From the NCBI GenBank assembly GCA_001874305.1, contig MPCU01000011.1, forward strand, positions 98,102-162,101: a stretch of 64,000 nucleotides of DNA, written 5' to 3'. The position numbers and the translations under genes were made by a program. Below the pieces are notes generated by a model, which was not told the origin of the DNA, ran no database searches, and saw nothing but the letters and a program-made list of their open reading frames with translations. The number at the start of each line of letters is the position of its first letter. The stretch's first letter is position 1. This DNA comes from Bacteriovorax sp. MedPE-SWde. Lineage in GTDB: Bacteria > Bdellovibrionota > Bacteriovoracia > Bacteriovoracales > Bacteriovoracaceae. This document shows, piece by piece, positions 15,551-23,423 of the stretch.

Positions 15551-16753
15551 CTAAAAGAAAAGTCTAAGCTCCGCCGAAAACAAAGTAGTATTAGGAATAT
15601 TTCTTCCAGCGAGTACTTTCTTATAATTTACACCAATACTTCCTGGAGCTTGAAATTCCTTATTCATATAGGCCTTCACAGTAGTAAAATCGATTCCAAC
15701 ATTTAATGTTGTAGACTCCCATGAACTTATAGACTCTAGTTTTTGATCATAGTATTCAACTTGAGAGATGTAGTTATCTTCTAATTTAATTTCATAGTCT
15801 ATTCCAGAGTGTATCTGCCACCATGAATTAATATGATAAGAATATGAGGGCGAGATTGTGAACTTAGGTCCAGGGTTTATTTTATAATTATTCTTTTCAA
15901 CAGTGAGATCAGAATTAGATGAAGACGGTCTCAATTCTTTTTCAGTAGGAAGTGAGAAGTGTGCCCTCGCAGAAAAATTAAAGTCATTCTTCTTATAACT
16001 TTGACCAAGGCCTGATTCTATAAAAACACCCCAGTGTCCACTTCCAAATCCAATATCTTGAATGATATCAGGATTATCCAAGCGCCCTGTTGGGATACTC
16101 AGACCAGTAGAAACTAATGCTCCCCCATCTCTCCACACTTTATAGCGGTGTTTAACACCAAGTTCAATATCACCAAGCCCACTTGCTTGCCATTCTCCAA
16201 GTGCTTCATAGCCATAGAAGTTTTGGACTGCTGACTGAATAAGACCTTCATCAGCATCAGGAAGAGAGTTCATATCGAGAACAACTCCATTATTATTAGA
16301 TGAGTTTTTTAAAATTTCGTTAACTTCATTATAATTATTTCCCTGGGTCCTCACAGGTGTCACATTTATATTTGCTCTGTAATATGGAATCACTCCATAG
16401 AATGTTGTCCTATTTGTTATTCCGTAACCAAAACCGAAACCTGTAACGTTAACCTTGGCCTTTACATCAAAGCGATAATTAGCAGCAACCAACTTATCAT
16501 AGGCCTCGACACTATTTGATTTTAAGTCTTTAAGTATATATTCATTTACCAAGTCAATTTCTGATAGAGACTGAGAATCTAGTTTAAAATCTACTGAGTA
16601 ATTTTCTTTTGTTCCTGAAATATTTTGAAAACTATCTACTCTATCTGACTGAACTTGTCTGACGGCAAGAAGACGAACACCTTTGGGAAGTGTTTCATCG
16701 TAGCGGGCCAATGCTAGAAAAGGAATGGTTAGTAGAATTAGAATGATTTTCAC
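15551..16753 (-). CDS. Outer-membrane beta-barrel protein, unknown function
   Basis: The 400-residue protein has a signal peptide (MKIILILLTIPFLALA), amphipathic beta-strand patterns, and a C-terminal Phe (SAELRLFF) typical of barrels assembled by the Bam machinery. Segments such as FGYGITNRTTFYGVIPYY, GLGDIELGVKHRYKVW and LSIPTGR resemble outer-membrane proteins often labelled transporter or MetA-pathway-like porins. I cannot name the family. It stands alone, without an operon partner. Confidence 0.7.
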   Translation of the reverse strand: MKIILILLTIPFLALARYDETLPKGVRLLAVRQVQSDRVDSFQNISGTKENYSVDFKLDSQSLSEIDLVNEYILKDLKSNSVEAYDKLVAANYRFDVKAKVNVTGFGFGYGITNRTTFYGVIPYYRANINVTPVRTQGNNYNEVNEILKNSSNNNGVVLDMNSLPDADEGLIQSAVQNFYGYEALGEWQASGLGDIELGVKHRYKVWRDGGALVSTGLSIPTGRLDNPDIIQDIGFGSGHWGVFIESGLGQSYKKNDFNFSARAHFSLPTEKELRPSSSNSDLTVEKNNYKINPGPKFTISPSYSYHINSWWQIHSGIDYEIKLEDNYISQVEYYDQKLESISSWESTTLNVGIDFTTVKAYMNKEFQAPGSIGVNYKKVLAGRNIPNTTLFSAELRLFF

Positions 16754-16889
16754 AAGTGAATACTACCAAATTTAATAATATTTAATAGATTAAATAACGC
16801 ACCATGTAAACATTTCTAAACCTAGGATATTTATATTTCTTTCTGGTATAAACTCTTACGTTTAAAACTTTAATGCACACTGGAGCTCA

Positions 16890-17591
16890 ATGAAAAAAAC
16901 CTTCGCGCTATTATTTTCAATCACTCTCATACTCTTAAGCTGTAAGGGTGAAGAGATAGATTCTAAGCATGAAGTTAGAACTGCTACTGCTCAACAACAC
17001 GACAAAGCACCCTCTCCTATGGGGACGAATAGCTCTAAGCCTGGAAAGAAGCAAGATAGAGTTTATAAAATTAAGGGGACTTACTATTTAGATACTATTG
17101 AAGTTAATAAACCCATAGAAGGCGGCCCTAGAATTATCCAAGGTCTTGGCAATCTTATTGCTGACTTGATTGTTAGAATTGGCGGTAACTTTGATGTCTC
17201 AGTTGATCCCATACCATTTGATGTAACTGATATAGACCTCGATGTTGTAAAGCAAGCAGTTGTGAAGAAGATTAATATTGAAGTTGTTGATAAGAAGAAA
17301 AAGGCAAAACTTAACTTCATAAAGAAGCTAAAACTTCACTTAGAAGACCCTAATGACAAGTCTAAGTCTGTGACTCTAATTAATGCTCGCTACAAGGACA
17401 GAAATAAGAATGCTGCCTGTGGAGACTATTGCTTTGAAATAGATGTAAAGAACCTAAACCTTATAGACTTTATTGGAGATACAAGAGAGATCATTGTTAT
17501 CCCAGAAGTTGAGATAGGAAAGACACCAAAAGATAACTTTACTATTCAAGTAGCTATCGAGTTTGAAATTGGCGTAAAAATGCCTCTTTAG
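16890..17591 (+). CDS. Lipoprotein, unknown function
   Basis: The 233-residue protein has a lipoprotein signal (MKKTFALLFSITLILLSC, lipobox LLSC) and ribosome site GGAG. The first mature residues are low-complexity and linker-like, then a Lys-rich beta-type domain follows from about residue 65. Two Cys residues in ACGDYC may form a disulfide or a metal site. No family recognised. A strong hairpin lies just downstream. Confidence 0.7.
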   Translation: MKKTFALLFSITLILLSCKGEEIDSKHEVRTATAQQHDKAPSPMGTNSSKPGKKQDRVYKIKGTYYLDTIEVNKPIEGGPRIIQGLGNLIADLIVRIGGNFDVSVDPIPFDVTDIDLDVVKQAVVKKINIEVVDKKKKAKLNFIKKLKLHLEDPNDKSKSVTLINARYKDRNKNAACGDYCFEIDVKNLNLIDFIGDTREIIVIPEVEIGKTPKDNFTIQVAIEFEIGVKMPL

Positions 17592-17601
17592 CCCATCTAA
17601 T

Positions 17602-17632
17602 GGGGCCGTCTAAAGTTTTGACGGCCCTTGTA
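17602..17632 (+). terminator. Hairpin after lipoprotein gene
   Basis: GGGCCGTC (17603-17610) pairs perfectly with GACGGCCC (17620-17627) around a 9-base loop. The tail is TTGTAATC, so the hairpin is strong but the T-run is poor. Confidence 0.6.
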
Positions 17633-17702
17633 ATCCCTTCAACAAAGCTCATAAAGACCATCCTAATTGATACAATAGCAAAAAAATAATAAGGAGAATT
17701 CC

Positions 17703-18359
17703 ATGAAGAAGATACTTTCGGTACTTGTATCGTGCCTAATTTTTGCTAATGCTCATGCTGTCATTATCAAGGCAGAAGACACCTCTAATCAATTCATTAG
17801 AGCGACAGAACAAGCTGATGGCTACGTTTTTACTCAATGTAAAGTGGTCCAAGATAATGAAGAATGCTCTCCACTATTTAACGGTGTGAAGTTTTCAAGA
17901 ACGGAGCTCAATGATCTCTCTGATCAGAATGCTCGATATGCACTCTATGCTGCAGTTGGTGATGGTGCTGCCATCGTTGGAGGATTTGTAGTTGGTCTTT
18001 ATGCAGGACTAGCATTTCTAAGTTATAACGGTGCAGCTCTAGCGGCCGGTGCTTTTCTATATGGAGGAGTTCCAGGAGCGGCAACAGGAATTGCGGCGGA
18101 CTTTGCATTTGATGACCTTGATCCATTTGTTCATAGAGATACTTCTATTGCTTATGATGCAATCATTGGTGTTGCTGACAGTGGAGACCTTGAAGATGTT
18201 GATTCATTTGAAATTAATGACGAGCTTGTTGTCGTAATTGAGGATATCAACTTTGATCAACTAAAAGATAAAGTACAAGGTCAACTTGCAGACATAAGAG
18301 ACCTTGAGATCAATGAAGACGACAAAGAAAATTCAGATTCTGGTTGGAGTCTTTTCTAA
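17703..18359 (+). CDS. Exported protein with Gly/Ala-rich hydrophobic segment
   Basis: The 218-residue protein has a signal peptide (MKKILSVLVSCLIFANAHA), then a soluble part. Two Gly/Ala-rich hydrophobic stretches at about 80-105 (VGDGAAIVGGFVVGLYAGLAFL) and 108-125 resemble glycine-zipper membrane hairpins. The C-terminus is acidic. Ribosome site AAGGAG. No family recognised. Its stop overlaps the convergent TauE gene by 4 bases. Confidence 0.65.
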   Translation: MKKILSVLVSCLIFANAHAVIIKAEDTSNQFIRATEQADGYVFTQCKVVQDNEECSPLFNGVKFSRTELNDLSDQNARYALYAAVGDGAAIVGGFVVGLYAGLAFLSYNGAALAAGAFLYGGVPGAATGIAADFAFDDLDPFVHRDTSIAYDAIIGVADSGDLEDVDSFEINDELVVVIEDINFDQLKDKVQGQLADIRDLEINEDDKENSDSGWSLF

Positions 18360-19150
18360 GATAACGAATAGAAAGTTTTAAAAGCAACAATAAATAAGAA
18401 TATCACAAATATCTTTTTCATTCTCTCCTGCGGGAGAGAGTGTGAAAGCTTTGCTCCGATTTTAGTAAAGTAGGCACTTGTTAGAACAACCCCAAAGAAT
18501 CCAGGTAAGTATACATATCCCAAACTCATTTCAGGTAAACTCTCCACTTTCATTCCAGAGAGAATATAGGAAGTACTTCCAATCAAGGCGATTGGTATAC
18601 CTAAACTAGCAGAAACTCCCACGGCCTTCTTCATCGCAACACCTCTCCAGCTCAGAAAAGGAATACTAATTGTTCCCCCTCCGATTCCAAGAATTGCCGA
18701 TTTAAAACCTATGACGAATCCCACTAAAGAATAAAGAAGAAGAGATGTCTTCTTCATTTCCCCTTCAATCTTTTTATCGAATAACATCTTAAGAGATACT
18801 AGCGTGACGTAGACACCAAATATAATTTCTAACGTTCTTGGACTAAGAGTATTTGAGAATTGTGCGCCTATGGCGGTACCAATCATAATGGGAATAATAA
18901 GTTTTAAGACTATCGCTTTATCAACTCCACCTTTCTTATAGTGTCGATAAGTTGAGTTACTAACAGTCACAAGAATAATCGCCAGGGATGTTCCAATCGC
19001 CATATACACAGCAAGGTCATTTGGTATTGCACTTGTATACTTAAAGCAGAAAAGCAATGTTGGGACAATGACAAGTCCCCCACCAATTCCAAAAAGGCCA
19101 GAAAGAGTTCCAGCAAAGATTCCAAGTAAGAGATATATCAGATAAGTCAT
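18356..19150 (-). CDS. TauE/SafE-family membrane exporter
   Basis: The 264-residue integral membrane protein has about eight hydrophobic helices. Two glycine-rich family motifs occur in repeat-like positions: GIFAGTLSGLFGIGGGLVIVPTL near the N-terminus and GFKSAILGIGGGTISIPFL in the second half. Length and motifs match the TauE/SafE (DUF81) family, which moves sulfite, sulfoacetate or similar anions across the inner membrane. No sulfur-metabolism gene is adjacent, so the substrate is unknown. Confidence 0.88.
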   Translation of the reverse strand: MTYLIYLLLGIFAGTLSGLFGIGGGLVIVPTLLFCFKYTSAIPNDLAVYMAIGTSLAIILVTVSNSTYRHYKKGGVDKAIVLKLIIPIMIGTAIGAQFSNTLSPRTLEIIFGVYVTLVSLKMLFDKKIEGEMKKTSLLLYSLVGFVIGFKSAILGIGGGTISIPFLSWRGVAMKKAVGVSASLGIPIALIGSTSYILSGMKVESLPEMSLGYVYLPGFFGVVLTSAYFTKIGAKLSHSLPQERMKKIFVIFLFIVAFKTFYSLS

Positions 19151-19178
19151 AGGCCTGATTGTAGACTTAAAAATATGT

Positions 19179-19207
19179 AAAAAAAAGGGCCACTAAGTTA
19201 GCGGCCC
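19179..19207 (-). terminator. Rho-independent terminator of the OmpR-type regulator operon
   Basis: On the minus strand GGGCCGCTAA and TTAGTGGCCC form a stem with one mismatch, followed by a long T-run (the A-run at 19179-19186 on the plus strand). It lies 10 bases past the regulator stop. Confidence 0.85.
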
Positions 19208-19216
19208 ATAATAGAG

Positions 19217-19900
19217 TTATACTTTGATAACATCTGGAATTAGAGACCAACGTCCCCCACCCTCAGATCGGATTATATATCCATGGTCGTGAAGCTTTCT
19301 TCTAAGATTATAAAGATGCACATCAACTGTTTTTGGATGTACTGAAGTATCTCCCCAAACATGATCAAGGATATCGTCACGGCTTACGACACGGTCAGAT
19401 GCATTAAGGAAAAGACTTAATAATTGCTTTTGTTTACTAGTTAAGTTCTCAACTTCTCTTCCATCAAGAACCATAGATCTATGGCTTCCAGTAGTTGGAG
19501 CTGGAGCAACCTTTCGTCCAACACCTGAGAAAATATTCTCAATCTTAACAATCAGCTCATTCTTCTTAAATGGCTTTGTTAAATAATCAAGCGCACCTTC
19601 CATAAAGCAGAACCTAAGAGCGTCGATATCGTCAATTGAAGAAACAATTATAAATGGTATTACCATTAAGCTTGGATGCTTTGCTGTATTCAGGTAAGTC
19701 ATGAAGTTTCCATCATCGAGCATAAGATCTGCGACGATTAGAGATGGCGGGTTTGAAGTTTCTTCTATTGCCGATTGAAATGAAGCAATAGTCGTAAAGT
19801 ATCTCGTCTTATATCTATGATCTAGGGTCTGCTCATAAACAAACTGGCACCCTTTATCGTCTTCTAGAATCCAGATTTCCTTATCCGTAGTAATTGTCAT
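19217..19900 (-). CDS. OmpR/PhoB-family response regulator
   Basis: The 227-residue protein has a receiver domain (residues 1-125) with EDD, phospho-acceptor Asp58 in VADLML, and the KPF lysine. A winged-helix DNA-binding domain follows (LTSKQKQLLSLFLNASDRVVSRDDILDHVWG...VDVHLYNLRRKL...IRSEGGGRWSL). It is the second gene of a two-gene operon; its ATG overlaps the stop of the kinase-like partner (ATGA). Target genes are unknown. Confidence 0.9.
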   Translation of the reverse strand: MTITTDKEIWILEDDKGCQFVYEQTLDHRYKTRYFTTIASFQSAIEETSNPPSLIVADLMLDDGNFMTYLNTAKHPSLMVIPFIIVSSIDDIDALRFCFMEGALDYLTKPFKKNELIVKIENIFSGVGRKVAPAPTTGSHRSMVLDGREVENLTSKQKQLLSLFLNASDRVVSRDDILDHVWGDTSVHPKTVDVHLYNLRRKLHDHGYIIRSEGGGRWSLIPDVIKV

Positions 19901-20583
19901 AGAGATAACCTCACTTTAAAAAATTCATCTTCAGAAATATATTCAAAACGTCCGCCAAAGCCCTCAATTGTTTGAGCACCGACCTGTCGACGTAGAGACT
20001 TTTCATTCTCATTACCAAATTTTAAGATTTCTTCTACTTCTTGTCTACTAACTTTATTTACAGAAGAGTTTATATCAACAATTCCAGCAGTTGAGTCAAG
20101 AACACTTATCTCAAGCTTCACATTTCTCACCTTTTGCTGAATAGCAAAGTGACAAATTAGTGAGCATGACGCAAATATGGCCTCGGCCATTACTATTCCC
20201 TTTGCCAGTGGCAGCTCTAATTCACCTTCAACATCATAGTCAATCTCATCAAGAAATTTCTGATTATACAGACTAGCAAGACCAACACCTCTCTCAACCA
20301 TAGACAATAATGTCATTTCATTAGTTGGATCTAGGAACCTTGTACATATCTTCCAGAGTTTATTTAAGCTCTCTAGTTTAGTCACACCCTCTTCGAGTTT
20401 AGACATTAATTGATTATCATCATTCTTTTCAGAGATTAGCTCATCAATACAGAACCTTAGTAGGTGTAAATGGCCTGATATCTCATGGGTACAAATTCTA
20501 TGCGTCTCATTCATTGAGCGAGCAAAGTTTGAGAGAGTGTCCACAAGGACTCCTTTTTTTAAATCAAATCTATTTTCACTCAT
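19897..20583 (-). CDS. Histidine phosphotransferase-like (degenerate kinase) protein
   Basis: Starting at the second ATG (20583; another ATG lies at 20592), this about 228-residue protein has a DHp-like helix with ICTHEISGHLHLLRFCIDEL (candidate His33). A C-terminal domain shaped like HATPase follows, but without recognisable N, G1 or G2 ATP-binding boxes. This resembles Spo0B/ChpT phosphotransferases, which relay phosphate without binding ATP. There is no membrane segment or sensor domain. It overlaps the OmpR-type regulator gene, so it may pass phosphate to it. A fast-evolving true kinase is the alternative. Confidence 0.6.
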   Translation of the reverse strand: MSENRFDLKKGVLVDTLSNFARSMNETHRICTHEISGHLHLLRFCIDELISEKNDDNQLMSKLEEGVTKLESLNKLWKICTRFLDPTNEMTLLSMVERGVGLASLYNQKFLDEIDYDVEGELELPLAKGIVMAEAIFASCSLICHFAIQQKVRNVKLEISVLDSTAGIVDINSSVNKVSRQEVEEILKFGNENEKSLRRQVGAQTIEGFGGRFEYISEDEFFKVRLSL

Positions 20584-20666
20584 AAGGCCCATAATAGGAA
20601 ATGGAAAATCTTTCTCTGGACAAATTGGGCCCCAAGATTTACTTTGCCAGAACAGGAAATAACTCT

Positions 20667-21395
20667 ATGCGTGATGAAGTATTTAAGAATGAATTAAATA
20701 AGATATCTGATTTCGACTTTAATGAAGCCGTTGCCAGTGTATTCGATGATATGGTCGAAAGATCTATCCCCAACTACCATGAGATACATAAGATCATTGC
20801 TGACATGTGTCGTAGAGCATATACCAGTGGAAAGATATACGACCTTGGATGTTCTACAGGTACAACGCTGAGAATAATCGGTGAAGTCTTTAGAAAGATG
20901 GAAAAAGAGCTCCCTGAAATGGAAGGAGTAGACTTATCCTCTCCCATGCTTGAAAAGGCGAGAACCAAGATTAAATCCCATGGATTACAAGACCATATAA
21001 CTTTCACAAAAGCTGGGCTAGAAGATATAAGTCTTGATGACTGTGGAATGGTTATCATGAACTATACCCTCCAGTTCCTTCCTCTAGAAAATAGGCCTGC
21101 GCTAATTAAGAAGATCTATGACTCCCTCAAACCCGGAGGGCTCTTTATCATGGCCGAAAAAATTAACTGCCATGACGATTCTGTAAACGATCTCGTCGTT
21201 GATCTCTATTATGACTTCAAAAGAAGAAATGGTTATAGTGAGATGGAGATCAGTCAAAAAAGAGAAGCTCTTGAAAATGTTATGCGCCCTATCACTCCAA
21301 CAGAGCAAATCGATATGTTGAAATCGGCCGGATTTGATAAGTGTGAAATGGTTTTTAGATGGTATAATTTCTGTTGCTATCTAGGAGTAAAATAA
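20667..21395 (+). CDS. cmoA: Carboxy-S-adenosyl-L-methionine synthase CmoA
   Basis: From the ATG at 20667 the protein has 243 residues, close to the 247 of E. coli CmoA, and AGGA lies 9 bases upstream. An in-frame ATG at 20601 would add 22 residues but has poor ribosome-site spacing. Conserved segments are FDFNEAVASVFDDMVERSIPNY, YDLGCSTG (SAM-binding), LDLSS-like VDLSSPML, MNYTLQFLP, LKPGG and DFKRRNGYSEMEISQKREALENV. CmoA makes carboxy-SAM from prephenate and SAM for wobble uridine 34 modification in tRNA. Its stop overlaps the start of cmoB (TAATG). Confidence 0.93.
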   Translation: MRDEVFKNELNKISDFDFNEAVASVFDDMVERSIPNYHEIHKIIADMCRRAYTSGKIYDLGCSTGTTLRIIGEVFRKMEKELPEMEGVDLSSPMLEKARTKIKSHGLQDHITFTKAGLEDISLDDCGMVIMNYTLQFLPLENRPALIKKIYDSLKPGGLFIMAEKINCHDDSVNDLVVDLYYDFKRRNGYSEMEISQKREALENVMRPITPTEQIDMLKSAGFDKCEMVFRWYNFCCYLGVK

Positions 21396-22378
21396 TGCCT
21401 TTACAATATTTAGAAAACTATAGGCCTTTCGTTAATTTAGATGCCTTAAGAGATATTCATAAAGAAAAAGAAAGCTGGAAAACAGGTAAGCTCACTTCAA
21501 AATATATTGATATTTTAAATGAGGTCAAAGAAATTTCTCATATTGAAGGAGAAACTCTAATCGACGACTATGTCGAGTTCAAGGCAGACATCTCTTGCGA
21601 TGATGCTTCAAAAATAGAAAAAATAGCAAAGGACCTGATTCCTTGGAGAAAGGGTCCATTCAAAATTAATGATCTCGACATTGATACGGAGTGGAGATCA
21701 AACCTCAAGTGGCAAAGGATCCAAGATAAGATCGGTAGCCTAGAGGGAAAAACAGTTTTAGATATTGGCTGTAACAATGGCTACTACATGTGGCAAATGC
21801 TCAAGGATGATCCAAAGCTTGTTCTTGGAATAGATCCTGTTCCACACAATATGGCGCAATTTGAGTTTATTAACTCCCTGACTAAGAAAGATAATCTTAA
21901 ATTTGAGTTATTCGGAATAGAAGACATCACAAATTTTAGATGTCTTTTTGATGTTATCTTCTCAATGGGAATTATCTATCATCATCGTCATCCTCTTGAG
22001 CAACTTATCGACATGAGAAACGCTCTAACTTCAGAGGGAACTCTTATTCTTGAAACTATTGGAATACCAGGAGAAGGAAGTCACTGTCTCTTTCCTGAGG
22101 GACGATATGCAAAAATGAGAAATGTTTGGTTTCTACCAACTCTTGAGTGCTTAAAGAACTGGATGAGCCGCACTGGCTTTACAGATATTGAAGTTCTTTC
22201 TGTGGCGGAAACTACTAATGAAGAACAAAGGCTGTCTCCTTGGTGTCCTCCTCCATTTCAGTCCCTTGAAGAGTTCTTAGATCCTAACGACAAGACTAAG
22301 ACAGTTGAAGGGCATCCTGCTCCAGTTCGTTTTTGCATAAAGGCCAAGAAGAAGGTCTCTCCTCAAGTAGGTTTTTAA
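21395..22378 (+). CDS. cmoB: tRNA U34 carboxymethyltransferase CmoB
   Basis: The ATG at 21395 overlaps the cmoA stop, with AGGAG seven bases before it. The 327-residue product matches CmoB: IPWRKGPF, DTEWRSNLKWQRI, VLDIGCNNGYYMWQM (SAM site), GIDPVPHNMAQFE, VIFSMGIIYHHRHPLEQL, ETIGIPGEG, RYAKMRNVWFLPT, NEEQR and KTVEGHPAP. CmoB transfers the carboxymethyl group of carboxy-SAM to 5-hydroxyuridine 34 of tRNA, giving cmo5U. Together with cmoA it completes the last steps; genes for the earlier hydroxylation are not in this window. Confidence 0.95.
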   Translation: MPLQYLENYRPFVNLDALRDIHKEKESWKTGKLTSKYIDILNEVKEISHIEGETLIDDYVEFKADISCDDASKIEKIAKDLIPWRKGPFKINDLDIDTEWRSNLKWQRIQDKIGSLEGKTVLDIGCNNGYYMWQMLKDDPKLVLGIDPVPHNMAQFEFINSLTKKDNLKFELFGIEDITNFRCLFDVIFSMGIIYHHRHPLEQLIDMRNALTSEGTLILETIGIPGEGSHCLFPEGRYAKMRNVWFLPTLECLKNWMSRTGFTDIEVLSVAETTNEEQRLSPWCPPPFQSLEEFLDPNDKTKTVEGHPAPVRFCIKAKKKVSPQVGF

Positions 22379-22756
22379 ATGCTACAAAAGACTAGAAAAT
22401 TCATCTTTCTATGTTTGGGTATATTAACGACTCTCCTTGCAATTGTTGGAATGGCACTACCTATTCTACCGACGACTCCCTTTTTAATTCTTAGCGCCTA
22501 CTTCTTTTCAAAAAGCTCTGAGCGCTTACATAATTGGTTATTATCTCATAAATTATTTGGACCAATAATTGGAGACTGGGAAAGGCATGGAGTTATAAGA
22601 CTAAAGGCAAAGATCATTTCTTCAATAATGATTTGCTCTCTTTTCTCCTATACTCTCTTCTTTGTCGAAGTTGAGCAGTGGATAAAAGTCATCGTCGCAC
22701 TTTCAGGTGTAGGAGTTTTAGCCTTTCTTTTAACAAGGCCTGGTCAACCTAATTAA
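22379..22756 (+). CDS. DUF454 (YbaN-like) inner-membrane protein
   Basis: The 125-residue protein starts directly after the cmoB stop. It has hydrophobic helices at about 8-35, 75-95 and 100-118 and the family signature GMALPILPTTPFLILSAYFFSKSSERLHNWLLSHKLFG..I..W. DUF454/YbaN proteins are widespread small inner-membrane proteins of unknown function. It is probably translationally coupled to cmoB. Its 3' end overlaps the convergent S51 peptidase gene by 8 bases. Confidence 0.88.
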   Translation: MLQKTRKFIFLCLGILTTLLAIVGMALPILPTTPFLILSAYFFSKSSERLHNWLLSHKLFGPIIGDWERHGVIRLKAKIISSIMICSLFSYTLFFVEVEQWIKVIVALSGVGVLAFLLTRPGQPN

Positions 22757-23411
22757 TTTTAACTTTCTTTCCTTGAAAGAATGAAAAACACTTTCCCTCA
22801 AAGGCAAGAGTTCCTTCTTTTACAATTATTCCACTTCCATCTGGACACGCATAGATTGGTCGATCGAGACCCTTTGAGTGCTTTATCAATTCAGAATCAT
22901 ATCTTTTAGAATTTCTATAATGAGGAAAGAACTCAAAGCGAACAAGGTTCATCGCCTTAAGGTTTTTTATATTGTCTTCATTTTCATCTTTATCAAACTC
23001 GGGAAATCCTGCAGTACAAATAGAAGGGGTCATTAAAATTGCACCCGCACTTAGACCAGTTAGAACACCACCTCTTTTTACAAAGGCCTTCAATTCTTTA
23101 AGCATTCCCTTTCTTCTTAAGTGTTTAAGAAAGTAATAAGTATTACCACCAGAAAGATGAATGATATCGCTTAGGAAAGCCTCTTTCTTTATTGTCTCAT
23201 CAAAATCTATATCTACAGGAAAGTGTATAAAGCGAGATATACCAAGTGCTCGGTAGTGCCTTATAAAGTCGTTAAAATCTATTTCTGAATCATACGAGCA
23301 TGATGGAATATATGTGATAGAAGGGTTTTCTTTATCTGCAAGTTCTAATAATTTTCGATCTAAAGAAATATTTTCTTTCTCAAATCCCCCACTATATAAT
23401 ACGAGATTCAC
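22749..23411 (-). CDS. Peptidase S51 family protein (PepE/cyanophycinase-like)
   Basis: The 220-residue cytoplasmic protein starts at a GTG (23411), supported by a GAGAGGG ribosome site. HLSGGNTYYFLKHLR and the nucleophile elbow GLSAGAIL (catalytic Ser) match S51 peptidases, and FFPHY likely holds the conserved His. Family members include aspartyl dipeptidase PepE and cyanophycinase, which cleave Asp-X bonds. The size and lack of a signal peptide favour a PepE-like intracellular role. Confidence 0.82.
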   Translation of the reverse strand: MNLVLYSGGFEKENISLDRKLLELADKENPSITYIPSCSYDSEIDFNDFIRHYRALGISRFIHFPVDIDFDETIKKEAFLSDIIHLSGGNTYYFLKHLRRKGMLKELKAFVKRGGVLTGLSAGAILMTPSICTAGFPEFDKDENEDNIKNLKAMNLVRFEFFPHYRNSKRYDSELIKHSKGLDRPIYACPDGSGIIVKEGTLAFEGKCFSFFQGKKVKIN

Positions 23412-23423
23412 TCGCCCTCTCTC

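Noticed and set aside
20601..20666. Longer N-terminus for CmoA from the ATG at 20601
   Set aside because: The ribosome site would be one base from the start codon, and the shorter form matches the usual family length.
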